64,000 nt of DNA from NCBI GenBank assembly GCA_031761405.1, contig JASEVX010000008.1, forward strand, positions 72,642,723 to 72,706,722, in the 5' to 3' direction. The translations under genes and the position numbers were made by a program. The notes below the pieces were generated by a model, which was not told the DNA's origin, ran no database searches, and saw only the letters and a program-made list of their open reading frames with translations. This document shows, piece by piece, positions 46,496 to 57,508 of the stretch. Numbering within the stretch: the stretch's first letter is position 1; every line of letters starts with the position of its first letter. This DNA comes from Serripes groenlandicus. Lineage: Eukaryota > Mollusca > Bivalvia > Cardiida > Cardiidae.

Positions 46496-48018
46496 GTGAG
46501 TACTGAATACATATATTTTACACTATTCAAGCCCTTCCTACATACAACAAATCAACTGTTACCTACAGTTTAATATGTAAGTACTGAATCTGTATAGTTT
46601 ACCAACCTCTTTCAACATACAACAAATCAGCTGTTACCTACAGTTTAATATGTAAGTACTGAATCCGTATAGTTTACCAACCTCTTTCAACATACAACAA
46701 ATCAGCTGTTACCTACAGTTTAATATGTAAGTACTGAATCCGTATAGTTTACCAACCTCTTTCAACATACAACAAATCAGCTGTTACCTACAGTTTAACA
46801 TGTGAGTACTGAATCCGTTTATTTTACACTATTCAACCCCTTCCCACATACAACAAATAAACTGTTACTTACAGTTTAACATATGAGTACTGCATCTGGT
46901 TTTTTACAATATTGAACCACACCCCTTCTCTCTCGCATACAACAAATCATCTGCTACCTACAGATTAACATGTGAGTACTGAATTTGTTTATTTTACACT
47001 ATTCAACCCCTTCCCACATACAACAAATAAACTGTTACTTACAGTTTAATATATGAGTACTGAATCTGTTTTTTTACACTATTGAACCCCACCCCCTTCT
47101 CTCTCGCATACATCAAATCATCTGTTACCTACAGATTAACATGTGAATACTGAATTGGTTTAGTTTACACTATTGAACCCCTTCCCACATACAACAAATC
47201 AACTGTTACTTACAGTTTAATATGTGAGTACTGAATCTGTTTTTTTATACTATTCAACACCTTCCCACATACATCAAATCAGTTGTTACCTACAGTTTAA
47301 TTTGTGAGTACTGAATCCGCTTATTTTATACTATTCAACCCCTTCCCACAAACAACAAACCAGCTGTTACCTACAGTTTAACATGTGAGTACTGAATCCG
47401 TTTATTTTACACTATTCAACCCCTTCCCACATACAACAAATCAACTGTTACTTACAGTTTAACATGTGAGTACTGAATTCGTATATTTTACACTATTCAA
47501 CCCCTTCCCACATACAACAAATAAACTGTTACTTACAGTTTAACATATGATTACTGAATCCGGTTTTTTACACTATTGAACCCCCACCCCCCTTCACTCT
47601 TGCATACAACAAATCATCTGTTACCTACAGATTAACATGTGAATACTGAATCTGTATATTTTACACTATTCAATCCCTTCCCATATACAACAAATCAACT
47701 GTTACGTACAGTTTAACATGTGAGTACTGAATCCGTATACCTTATACTATTCAACCCATTCCCACATACATCATATCAACTGTTACCTATAGTTAAACAT
47801 GTGAGTACTGAATCCGTATATTTTACACTATTCAACCCCTTCCCTCATACAACAAATCAACTCTTACCTACAGTTTAACATGTGAGTACTGAATCTGTTT
47901 ATTTTACACTATTCAATCCCTTCCCACGTACAACAAATCAACTGTTACCTACAGTTTAATATGTGAGTACTGAATCTGTTTACTTTACACTATTCAACCC
48001 CTTCCCACATACAACAAA
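46470..48018 (+). repeat. 81-bp minisatellite multiplying the exon 3 end and its splice donor (about 19 copies)
   Basis: The unit consists of exon-derived ACCTACAGTTTAACAT, the donor GTGAGTACTGAATCC, an AT-rich intron stretch with TTTTACACTATTCAACCCC, and a MITE end (TTCCCACATACAACAAATCA). The first copy is the genuine end of exon 3, and about 18 further copies follow at 77-89-bp spacing. Most keep GTGAGT or GTAAGT, while some are degraded (ATGAGT, GTGAAT). Confidence 0.92.
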
Positions 48019-48476
48019 TTAACTGCAGATGAATGAAACATTAAGTCAAACATATTTAATCCATCTTTAAATTAAAAAACAATCATTTTAAAAAAGTTGG
48101 AAACATTGTGGCAAAAGAATCTACTGCTCATTATGAATAATTTCTCCTTTTTGCCACATTGTTTTCAAAAGTTGTCTATTTTTGTCACAATGTTTTCAAA
48201 TGTTGTCTCCTGTAGATGCATCAGATAGCGTTTGTGTAAGGTTTTATTGATTAGCAAAGACTTAGAATAGAAAAATATTTCATGTTCCTAACTCATTATT
48301 TTATCTCTTAAACTTATATTGGCTTTTCGAAATGAGTTTGCTTCAGAGGTGTCAAAATGTGTTTACATGTGGGAAGGGGTAAATCAATAAATGCTATTCC
48401 GAAAAATGCCAATTATTCCCAATAAATTACATATTTTTGATTTAACAATATTAATATTTATATCATTTGTTTCAAG
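48019..48476. other. Intron 3, right part: MITE remnant
   Basis: After the array there is a MITE body (ACATTGTGGCAAAAGAATC, TTATGAATAATTTCTCC, then TGTTTTCAAATGTTGTCTCC). It ends near 48245, and a reversed MITE end follows at about 48340-48382 (CAGAGGTGTCAAAATG and GTGGGAAGGGG). No coding sequence was found. Confidence 0.6.
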
Positions 48477-48589
48477 CTGGAAACTCCCCTGTTACATTTT
48501 CACTGGATTCGATCAACGGACTGATCACTGTATCTGATAGCACTCAGTTAGATTCAACATCAACACCATCTTATAACTTGACTATACAG
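48477..48589 (+). CDS. Cadherin/EGF protein, exon 4: second cadherin repeat, continued
   Basis: This 113-nt exon has acceptor TTTGTTTCAAG and donor CAG|GTAAAC. It enters in phase 1, matching exon 3 (T plus CT gives Ser), and leaves in phase 0. It encodes GNSPVTFSLDSINGLITVSD, a Ser/Thr-rich stretch, and YNLTIQ. The INGLITV segment is the cadherin G-x-I/L strand and YNLTIQ leads into the classic A-S-D-G of exon 5. Confidence 0.88.
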
Positions 48590-48954
48590 GTAAACATTAA
48601 GTACATAATATTACATGAACTGAAGAATTATGGAAAGATCTGGGGAGAAGCACAAACCATAATTTCCTAGTGACAAACTAATCCCAGGGAATGATTAAAG
48701 TCGCCTGTATAATGTGAAATGAATAACGCTACAACCTACCTGTAATACAATATGTTTTCAATGTCATCTGCTGCAGATTTGCTGTATGTGGGAAAGGGTT
48801 AACACAAATAGAGGTCAGCTACGAGAAAAAACATAAATTGTCATCTATCATATTATGTTACAAATAAATTATATGTTTAATATGAGAATTTTGATTCCCC
48901 ACGAGTTTACCCCCTGTAACAAACATGTGTAAAAAAACACTCATTAGAATCCAT
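48590..48954. other. Intron 4, left part
   Basis: Contains a MITE right end at about 48745-48802 (GTCATCTGCTGCAGATTTGC and GTATGTGGGAAAGGGTTAA). Otherwise unassigned. Confidence 0.55.
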
Positions 48955-51900
48955 GTATCAAAGCATATCATTCGGGGATAGAATCCATGTATCAAAGTAT
49001 ATCATTCAGGGATAGAATGCTTGCATCAAAGTATATCATTCGGGGATAGAATCCATGTATCAAAATAAATCATTTGGGGACATAATTCCTATTTCAAAAT
49101 AAATCATTCGGGGATAAAATATCTGTATCAAAGTATATTATTCGGGGATAGAATTCCTGTATCAAAGTATATCATTTGGGTATAGAATTTCTGTATCAAA
49201 GTATATTATTCGGGTTTAGAATTCCTGTATCAAAATAAATCATTTTAGTCACAGAATCCCTGTATCAAAGTATATCAATCGGAGACAGAACTCCTGTATT
49301 AAAATAAATCATTCGGTGACAGAATTCCCGTTTCAAAGTATATCATTCGGGGATAGAATTCCTGTATCAAAGTATATCATTCGGGGATAGAATTCCTGTA
49401 TCAAAGTATATCATTCGGGGATAGAATTCATGTATCAAAGTATATCATTATTGGAAGAATTCCTGTATCAAAAAAAATCATATTGGGGACAGAATTCCTG
49501 TATCAAAAACATCATTCGGGGACCGAAGTCCTGTATCAAAATAAATCATTCGGGGACAGAATTCCTGTATCAAAGTGTATCATTCGGGGATAGAATTCCT
49601 GTATTAAAATAAATCATTTGTGGACAGAATTCCTGTATCAAAGTTTATCATTCGGGGATAGAATTCCTGTATCAGAGTATATCAATTTGGGACAGAATTC
49701 CTGTATCAGAGTATATCATTTGGGGACAGAGTTCCTGTATCAGAGTATATCATTTGGGGACAGAGTTCCTGTATCAGAGTATATCAATTTGGGACAGAAT
49801 TCCTGTATCAGAGTATATCATTTGGGGACAGAGTTCCTGTATCAGAGTATATCATTTTGGGACAGAATTCCGGTATCAGAGTATATGATTTGGGGACAGA
49901 ATTCCTGTATCAAAATATATCATTTGGGGACAGAGTTCCTGTATCAGAATGAATCATTTACGAACAGAATTCCTGTATCAAAATATATAATTTGGCGACA
50001 GAATTCCTGTATCAAAATGAATCATTTACGGACAGAATTCCTGTATCAAAATATATCAATCGGGGACAGAATTCCTATATCAAAATATATCATTTGGGGA
50101 CAGAATTCCTGTATCAGAGTATATCATTTGGGGACAGAATTCCTGTATCAAAATATATAATTTGTGGACAGAGTCCCTGTATCAAAATAAATCATTTGGT
50201 GACATAATTACTGTATCAAAATAAATCATTTGGGGACAGAAATCCTGTATCAAAATATATCATTTGGGGACAGAGTTCCTGTATCAAAATAAATCATTCG
50301 GGGACAGAATTACTGTATCAAAATATATCATTTGAAGACAGAGTTCCTGTATCAAAATGAATCATTTACGGATAGAATTCCTGTATCAAAATATATCATT
50401 CGGGGACAGAATTCCTGTATCAAAATGAATCATTGGGGGACAGAATTCCTGTATCAAAATAAATCATGGGGGGACAGAATTCCTGTATCAAAATAAATCA
50501 TTAGGGGACAGAATTCCTGTATCAAAATAAATCATTTTGGGACATAATTTAAATATCAAAATAGATTATTCTGAGAGAGAATCCCCGTATAAAAGAATAT
50601 TATTTAGGGATAGAATTCCTGTATCAAAGTAAATCATTCGGGGAATAATTCCTGTATCAAAATGAATCATTTACGGACAGAATTCCTGAATCAAAGTATA
50701 TCATTCGGGGAAGAATTCCTGTATCAAAATAAATCTTTCGGGGAGAGAATCCCCGTATAAAAGTATATTATTTTGGGATAGAATTCCTGTATCAAAGTAT
50801 ACCATTCGGGGAAGAATTCCTGTAACAAAGATTTCCTGTTTCAAAGTATACCATTCGGGGAAGAATTCCTGTATCAAAGTATATTATTCGGGGAAGAATT
50901 CCTGTATAAAAGAATATTATTCGGGGACAGATTTCCTGTATCAAAATGAGTCATTCAGGGAAAGAATTCCTGTATCAAAATAAATCATTCGGGGACAGAA
51001 TTCTCGTTTCAAGGTATAGATTTCCTCTTTCAAGTATATCCTTCGGGTACATAATTCCTCTATCAAAATAAATCATTTGAGGACATAATTCCTGTATCAA
51101 AATAAATTATTTTGGGACAGAATTCCTGTGTCAAAGTATATTATTCGAGGATATAATTCCTGTATCAAAGTATATCATTTGGGGAAGTATTCCTGTATCA
51201 AATATATCATTCGGGGAAGAAAATTCCTGTATCAAATTGAAACATTTGGGGATAGAATTCCTGTATCAAAGTATATCAGTCGGGGAAGAATTACTGTATG
51301 AAAGTATATCATTCGGGACGAGAATTCATGTATAAAAATTAATCATATGGGGACAGAATTCTTGTATCAAATATATCATTCGGGAAATAATTCCTGTATC
51401 GAAGTATATCATTCGGGGAAGAATTCCTGTATCAAAGTATATCATTCGGGGAAGAATTCCTGTATCAAAGTATATCATTCGGGGAAAGAATTCCTGTATC
51501 AAAATAAATCATTCGGGGACAGAATTCCTGTATCAAAGTATATCATTCGGGGAAAAGATTCCTGTATATTATTTGGGGAAGAATTCCTGTATAAAAGTAT
51601 ATCAGTCGGGGATAGAATTCCTGTATCAACGTTTACATTCGGGGAATAATTCCTGTATCAAAGTATATTATTTGGGGAAGCATTCCTGTATAAAAGTATA
51701 TCAGTCGGGGATAGAATTCTTGTATTAAAGTTTACATTCGGGGAATAATTCCTGTATCAAAGTAAATCATTTGTGGAAGAATTCCTGTATCAGAATGAAT
51801 AATTTGGTGATAGAATTCCTGTATCAAAGTATATCATTCAGCGAAGAATTCCTGTATCAAAGTATATTTTTCGGGGAAGAATTCCTGTATAAAAGTATAT

Positions 51901-53025
51901 CAGTCGGGGATAGAATTCCTGTATCTAGTTAACATTCGGAGAATAATTCTTGTATCAAAATAATTCATTTGGGGAGTATATAATTCGAGGAAGAATTCCT
52001 GTATCAAAGTATATCATTCAGGGAAGAATTCCAGTATCAAATTAAATAATATCGGGATAGAATATCTTTATCAAAGGATATCATTCGGGGAAGAATTCCT
52101 GTATCAAAGTATATTATTCGGTGAAGAGTTCCCGTATGAAAGTATACCATTCGGGGAAGAATTCCTGTATCAAAATAAATCATTTGAGGAAGAATTCCTG
52201 TATCAAAATAAATCATTTGGTGATATAATTCCTGTATCAAAGTATATCGTTCGGGGAAGAATTTCTGTATCAAAGTATATCATTCGGGGAAGAATTTATG
52301 TATCAAAGTATATCATTCGGGGAAGAATTCCTGTATAAAAGTATATAATTCGTGGAAGAATTCCTTTATCAAAATAATTCCTTTGGTGAAATAATTCGTG
52401 TATCAAAGTATAACATTCGGGGAAGAATTCCTGTATAAAAGTATATCAATCGGGGAAGAATTCTTGTATCAAAATATATCATTCGGGGAAGAATTCATGT
52501 ATCAAAGTATATTATTCGGGGAAGATTTCGTGTATCAAAATATATCATTCGGGGAAGAATTCCTGTATCAAAATGAATCATTCGGAGACAGAATTCTGGT
52601 ATCAAAATGAATCATTCAGGGACTTAATTCCTGTATCAAAATAAATCATTCTGAAACATAATTCTTGTATCAAAATGAATACTTCTGGGACAGAATTCCT
52701 GTATCAAAATCAATCATTCAGGGATATAATTCCAGTATCCAAATCAATCATTCAGGAACAGAATTCCTGTATTAAAATTAATTATTCAGGGACATCATTC
52801 CATCATTTACAAACTATCATTTTGGGACAGAATTCCTGTATCAAAATGAATTTTTTCATGCTCAGAATTCCTGTATCAAAATAAATATCTTTCAGTGAAA
52901 GAATTCCTATATTGAAATAAATCATTCTGGGACAGAATTCCTGTATAAAAATGAATCATTCAGGGACAACATTCCTGTATCAAAATTAATCATTCGGAGA
53001 CAGAATTTCCGTTTCAAAATCAATA
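48955..53025. repeat. 34-bp minisatellite in intron 4 (about 120 copies)
   Basis: Units of 34 bp consist of GAATTCCTGTATCAAA, GTATATC or ATAAATC, then ATTCGGGGA with AGA or CAGA. Length variants are clustered: copies with GGGGAAGAATT dominate 50.6-52.6 kb and GGGGACAGAATT dominates 49.5-50.5 kb. Because 34 is one more than a multiple of three, any frame cycles through all three unit frames, giving open stretches up to 180 codons (49618-50160) with the motif EFLYQ/IPVS/NSCI. There is no start, splice or domain support, so it is treated as non-coding. An EcoRI-type GAATTC recurs in most units. Confidence 0.93.
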
Positions 53026-53059
53026 GTAAATAAACTCCATTTTCCACTGTTTTTGAGAT

Positions 53060-54548
53060 ACAGGATTGCATGAGTCTATGTCAAACCGCATATGGTCAAA
53101 ATCCATACAGTCCATTTTTGTCATAGTTGTGAAAACCCATATCCTATTTACGATATTTACTCAAATAGAACTAACTATAACATAACGACGTAAGTTATTC
53201 GATGCACTTGTTTCTCCAACTTTGAACTATGGGATCAAGATTTGGGGAATGCATGAAACACCTGATGTTGTAGTTATCTATTTTAAATTTTGAGGAAAAT
53301 TATTATGAGTCAAAGAATCAACCAACCTAGGAGCTCTCTACGGAGAACTAGGAACTATACCAATGTACATTCAAAGAAAGGTAATACTGATTAAATATGG
53401 ATGAAAATGATATCTCTAAATGAAAATAGTATTCTTTTTTAAACGTACAAACTGTTAAAAAGTAGATGCAGAAAATTGACATACGTACATAACCTTGGCT
53501 TACATCATTAATCAAATTTTAGATGAAGCAGTGTTAATATTTGTATTGGAAAATCAATCTAGTATAAGGATTGAAATGCAGCCAATTAAATATTATATTA
53601 TAAATACATATGCGAAATGGTATAGAACTTTAAATAATTTATCAAGATTGGAATGATATTGCCTATTCAAACAATCAGTAGCTCTAGAAAAATATTTACA
53701 CGTGATCAAAGTACCAACATATAGAACAGCTTAAGCAAGATTTAGAACGTCATCGCATACTTTAGCTATAGAACAAGGTAGATTTACAAATAACCCTCGT
53801 AGCACTCGAATCTGTATAAATTGTCATTCTAATCAAATAGGATCAGAATATATTTCCTTTTTATATGTCCACAGTACACAGACTTAAGAGAGAAACATTA
53901 GAAAAGGTATTATTTCACATACGATACATAATTTATCAATCCCATGTTTGAAACATCCAAAACAATTATAAGCGGATTAAGAAGATTTATTTATGAGGGA
54001 AACCTAATTAGAACTAAGAAAAGTATCCACCTACAATTATCACCACTTTGCTCCTCCGAAAGTTGTATGTTTTCGTCTTTTCCTTTACGAAATTCATGTC
54101 TTTGTGTTTAACTGTATGTTGCTTTAAACATGTATGTATGTTTTACGCAATGAAGTATCTTATTGTTATATTAGTATCATAGTAAATATGATTAACACAT
54201 TCAGTGGTTGTGACAAACAGATTAAAAACATACAACGTATTGTCATCATTTAAAGACATTATCATTTTAAAGCAGTTATCCCCTTAATTCATTTATCACC
54301 TGTGACTGAATTAATACTAATCAGTGGGGTTTTGTCTACTCTGAATATTGAATCAGTACGGTTTTGTCTTCTCTGCATTTTCAATCGTATGGGTTTTGAA
54401 TGCACTGCATTTTTAACCATTTGGGTTTTGACGACCCTGTTATTTAAACTGTATGGGGTTTGACTACCATGTTTTTTCAACCATATGGGTTTTGACTACG
54501 ATACAATAAATGGACTGTATGGGTTTTGACCATATGGGATTTGAATGT
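53060..54548. repeat. Inverted repeat pair bracketing a LINE fragment
   Basis: A left arm at about 53075-53150 (CATATGGTCAAAATCCATAC, AGTCCATTT, then GAAAACCCATAT) is the inverse complement of a right arm at about 54465-54548 (AAATGGACTGTATGGGTTTT, GACCATATG). The right arm is extended by a degenerate ~45-bp tandem repeat of TATGGGTTTTGACTAC from about 54320. The 1.3 kb between the arms holds the LINE remnant. This is either a fold-back element carrying a LINE insertion or a chance pairing of repeats. Confidence 0.6.
53190..54015 (+). pseudogene. LINE reverse-transcriptase C-terminal fragment
   Basis: Broken frames read LNYGIKIWG and GALYGELGTIPMYIQRK. Further on they read KVPTYRTA, ARFRTSSHTLAIEQGRF and RICINCHSNQIGSEY. 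This order resembles the part of LINE ORF2 after the reverse transcriptase catalytic core, including a CxxC knuckle. It belongs to a different LINE group from the copy at 32.9-35.4 kb. The catalytic core is missing and stops are frequent, so it is a 5'-truncated dead copy. Confidence 0.65.
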
Positions 54549-54707
54549 CCCCAGGATGGCATATTGAGATCACTTCCTTGTAGTATATCCTTTGTTCCTG
54601 TCTGTCACGCAGTCACTTTCACTTACTGACTTATTGGCAGGCGACATATTACATGAACACGTTCAAGAACAGGTTTTCTGACTAATATTGTTTAATTGTA
54701 ATTTCAG

Positions 54708-54759
54708 GCTTCAGATGGAACAAATACAGCGACCGTGACAGTTTCGATAACCGTCAATG
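54708..54759 (+). CDS. Cadherin/EGF protein, exon 5: end of second cadherin repeat
   Basis: This 52-nt exon has acceptor TAATTTCAG and donor AATG|GTGAGT. It enters in phase 0, matching exon 4, and leaves in phase 1. It encodes ASDGTNTATVTVSITVN, the last strands of a cadherin repeat (compare the A-x-D-x-G...V-x-V-x-V pattern). The calcium-binding D-x-N-D linker does not follow; instead the next exon starts an EGF domain. A 63-bp tandem array begins exactly at its donor. Confidence 0.87.
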
Positions 54760-55240
54760 GTGAGTTGTAATTACACATTTTATAGGTTTTATCACGCATT
54801 CTTAGTCACATACAAGTCACGGTGGGTTGTTTATTCACATACCAGTCATGGTGAGTATTTTTATTACACATGTTATAGGTATATCATGTATACTTAGTCA
54901 CACACAAGTCATGGTGAGTGTTGTTATTACACTTTTATAGGTATATTATGTATGCATATTTACACATCATACATGATGAGTGTTGTTATTACACATGTTA
55001 TAGGTATTTTATGTATGCATATTCACATATCGGTCATGGTGAGTGTTGTTATTACACATTTTATATGTATATTATGTATGCATATTCACATACCAGTCAT
55101 GGTGAGTGTTTTTATTACACATTTTATAGGTATATTATCATGTATACGTAGTCACACACAAGACATGGTGAGTGTTGTTATTACACATTTTATAGTTATA
55201 TTATGTATACATGCATATTCACATACCAGTCATGGATTTG
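54760..55240 (+). repeat. 63-bp minisatellite starting at the exon 5 donor (about 8 copies)
   Basis: The unit contains CATGGTGAGTGTTGTTATTA, CACATTTTATAGGTATATTA and TGTATGCATATTCACATACC. Copies start near 54760, 54821, 54850, 54913, 54976, 55039, 55102 and 55168. The first is the genuine exon 5 splice donor; later copies keep GTGAGT in most cases. Each unit also has an acceptor-like TTTTATAG. Translation of the stretch gives a repetitive 77-107-codon frame without domain support. Confidence 0.88.
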
Positions 55241-55312
55241 TTTATTTTTTTCCGATGTTTTACATGGTGTCATAGCAGATCAATGCTTCCTTTATAGGCC
55301 ATTTTTCTAAAC

Positions 55313-55478
55313 TCCTAAATCCTTTCCCACATACAACAAACCTACAGCGAATGAATTTTGAAAACAAACTAAAACTTTTAGAAAACCTCTATGAATGAAG
55401 GTATTACCTTTGGAATATGTTTTCAAATAACGTCTGCTACAGATCGATCACAATGTGTGTGGTAGTTGGAAGGGTTAA
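55313..55478. mobile_element. TTAA MITE copy
   Basis: Left end CTAAATCCTTTCCCACATAC and right end GGAAGGGTTAA. Arms GCGAATGAATTTTGAAAAC and GTTTTCAAATAACGTCTGC are inverted. About 165 bp, in intron 5. Confidence 0.72.
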
Positions 55479-56440
55479 TTAGGGACATCTGATGATACAA
55501 TAAAGATAATTGATACAAATATTACATTGCAGAGGCCCCTTAAACTATCACTTTAGCTAAACTGAAATTTCAAACTATTGGAATTCTACATTCTATGTTT
55601 GAATTGGATAACACAACATAGTGAGAGAAAAAATAAACCCTCATAATGCAAGCTTTTGTACCTGAGGCTGTTTTGTCTCATATCTCCACTCCATGTTAAT
55701 TAGTCAAAAGACATGGCACCATGATTTTGAAATACACATTCCTTTGATGATCTTTTATTGGTTTCCTCAAGTCATATTGATTTGATAACATACAGACAAC
55801 CTATGGGTATTTGGCCTTGTGGCAGTGGGGCTATACTGGTCCTCTTGGGCCTCTTTTATTAACTTACCTGACCACAAAATGAGTAATTGTGATTGACTGT
55901 GTAGTTGACATGACAAATCACATTGCAACCCATGACCATCATGGACTTCGTTTTAGTAACATTTTCTTACATACATAAAATATGCAGCTGGTGACTTTGA
56001 AAAAGGCTAGTTAAAATATCGAAAATCTGTATAAATGAAAGTATCATTATTGAATAGAGTTGAAAATATTATGGCAAAAATGAAAATTGCTCATAATAAG
56101 CAATTTCTCCTTTTGCCAAAATGTTTTCTAAAACGTATGCTGGAGAGAAATCAAATTATTAATGAATGTAGAAAAGGGTCCATTCAAAAATGTGATTTAT
56201 AGATTATGTATATATATATGTGTTGACAACATTTCATATATCTTTTATTTGTTTAAATCTTTGTGACATAACTGACGATATCATTGATGACATCACATAT
56301 GACATCATTATAATTCAAGCTGCAGTCTGATACAACTCTACACCAGCGACCTTTAACATTTTCATTGAACTACAGCAGAGAGGGTTTTTACAACTATTTA
56401 AAAAAAAGGATACCTTGTTCTAAATGAGCCATATCTCATT
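55479..56440. other. Intron 5, middle: MITE remnant, otherwise unassigned
   Basis: A MITE-like body lies at about 55963-56180 (CAGCTGGTGACTTTG, then AAATTGCTCATAATAAGC followed by AATTTCTCCTTTTGCC, a clear palindromic centre). The rest shows no exon. Confidence 0.55.
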
Positions 56441-56445
56441 TTTGG

Positions 56446-56495
56446 CCGGATTGCTTAAGCAATTCCGGTCTATAGATTGGCGATGTCCGTCTGTC

Positions 56496-56527
<32 letters not shown>

Positions 56528-56755
56528 AACATTTTGGTTAAAGTTTTAGGTTAGGCAAAATGGTTAAAGTTTCTGGTTAAGCAAAATCTCAGCACAAGAA
56601 AGGGTTGCAAACTTGAAACTTTGCCTGAAGGTAACCAGTAACAAGTTTTATTGATTTCTATTGTTACTTTGACCTTGACCTTAGTTTGTTGATTTTCAAG
56701 GTCAAATTGCCGACAATCCGGCCTTACCGTCTTCAGCGGTTTCTTGTTTCAAAAT
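56446..56755. repeat. Dispersed repeat with (GTCT)n microsatellite
   Basis: GGCCGGATTGCTTAAGCAAT opens the element, and a (GTCT/GTCC)n run occupies about 56488-56527. Then comes a TTTGGTTAAAGTTT stretch, and CAATCCGGCC closes it near 56725, giving short inverted ends. I recall this type as common in bivalves. Non-coding, inside intron 5. Confidence 0.65.
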
Positions 56756-57138
56756 GTTTCCAATTTTTTTTCAAAATTTCACGTTAATATAGGATGTAAT
56801 TTGTCCTCTTAAAGCAGGCAACACAGTTTTGTCTGGTAAACAGTGACCCATTCACAAACACACTTTATAATTGATTGAGGAAATAGGGCAACATCTGTAA
56901 GATTTAATCTTTCCTACATACACATGCTCTGAAAACATTTCAAGTTTATTCAATAACAATACTTTCAATTAAAAATGTTTTTCACATTTTTGCCTGGATG
57001 TTCTGTCATAAATGTGAGAAAGGGGTAAGTTTGTCTAATTGTTATTCCTTACTTTAGACCTTCTCAATTATGTATAGTCTAAACCAAACTCATTAAGTAA
57101 TGAGTTAACATTTAAATCTTTTAATTTGTTCCTTTATA

Positions 57139-57363
57139 CCTTAATATCATGAAGAGGCAACTTGATCCATCTGCAGCTGGCGACTTTTGAAATCAGTGAG
57201 GCAAAAGGAGAAATTGCTCATTGTCAGCAATATGAGCAGTTTCTGCTTTTGTCACACTGGCTTTAACTCTGTTCAATGATTAACTTTCATTTGTAGAGAG
57301 TTTCCTATTGTCTAGAGGTTTTCCTACTGCTGTAAGTTTGTTGTATGTAGGATCGGAAGGTTT
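57139..57363. mobile_element. TTAA MITE copy just upstream of the EGF exon
   Basis: Left CCTTAATATCATGAAG is degraded. The body has CATCTGCAGCTGGCGAC and the palindromic AAAAGGAGAAATTGCTC / GAGCAGTTTCTGCTTTTG. The right end reads TTGTTGTATGTAGGATCGGA. It ends about 35 bp before the acceptor of the EGF exon. Another degraded copy occupies about 56905-57030. Confidence 0.6.
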
Positions 57364-57397
57364 TAATACTTTTTACTTCATTGAAACCGACTTACAG

Positions 57398-57508
57398 AGG
57401 ACTTCTGTAGCCCTACACCATGCGCTAATTCCGGAACTTGTAGCTTGAGTGGAAACAGCCATACATGCACATGTAAATCACAATATACTGGACAAAACTG
57501 CACCCAAG
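57398..57508 (+). CDS. Cadherin/EGF protein, exon 6: EGF-like domain
   Basis: A 111-nt phase 1-1 exon with acceptor GACTTACAG and donor CAAG|GTAAAC. It joins exon 5 in frame (G plus AG gives Glu) and encodes one EGF domain from EDFC to NCTQ. The cysteine spacing is C-x4-C-x5-C-x8-C-x1-C-x8-C, without a calcium-binding signature. It is closely related, in exon and flanking intron, to the six minus-strand exons at 0.2-9.2 kb, but is more diverged from them than they are from each other (SPTPC, GNSHTC, CKSQ). More EGF or transmembrane exons are expected downstream but none is visible before the window ends. Confidence 0.9.

Noticed and set aside
46470..46900. Tandem copies as multiple real exons
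   Set aside because: Only the first copy has the full upstream exon and a good acceptor. Later copies hold just about 20 nt of exon sequence after a poor pyrimidine tract.
49618..50160. 180-codon frame in the 34-bp array as a repetitive protein gene
   Set aside because: It is a by-product of a stop-poor 34-bp monomer. It has no start context, breaks in neighbouring units, and lies inside the intron of a supported gene.
54918..55275. 77- and 107-codon frames as a transmembrane-like peptide
   Set aside because: They are translations of the 63-bp intronic tandem repeat, in the same place as a splice-donor-derived array.
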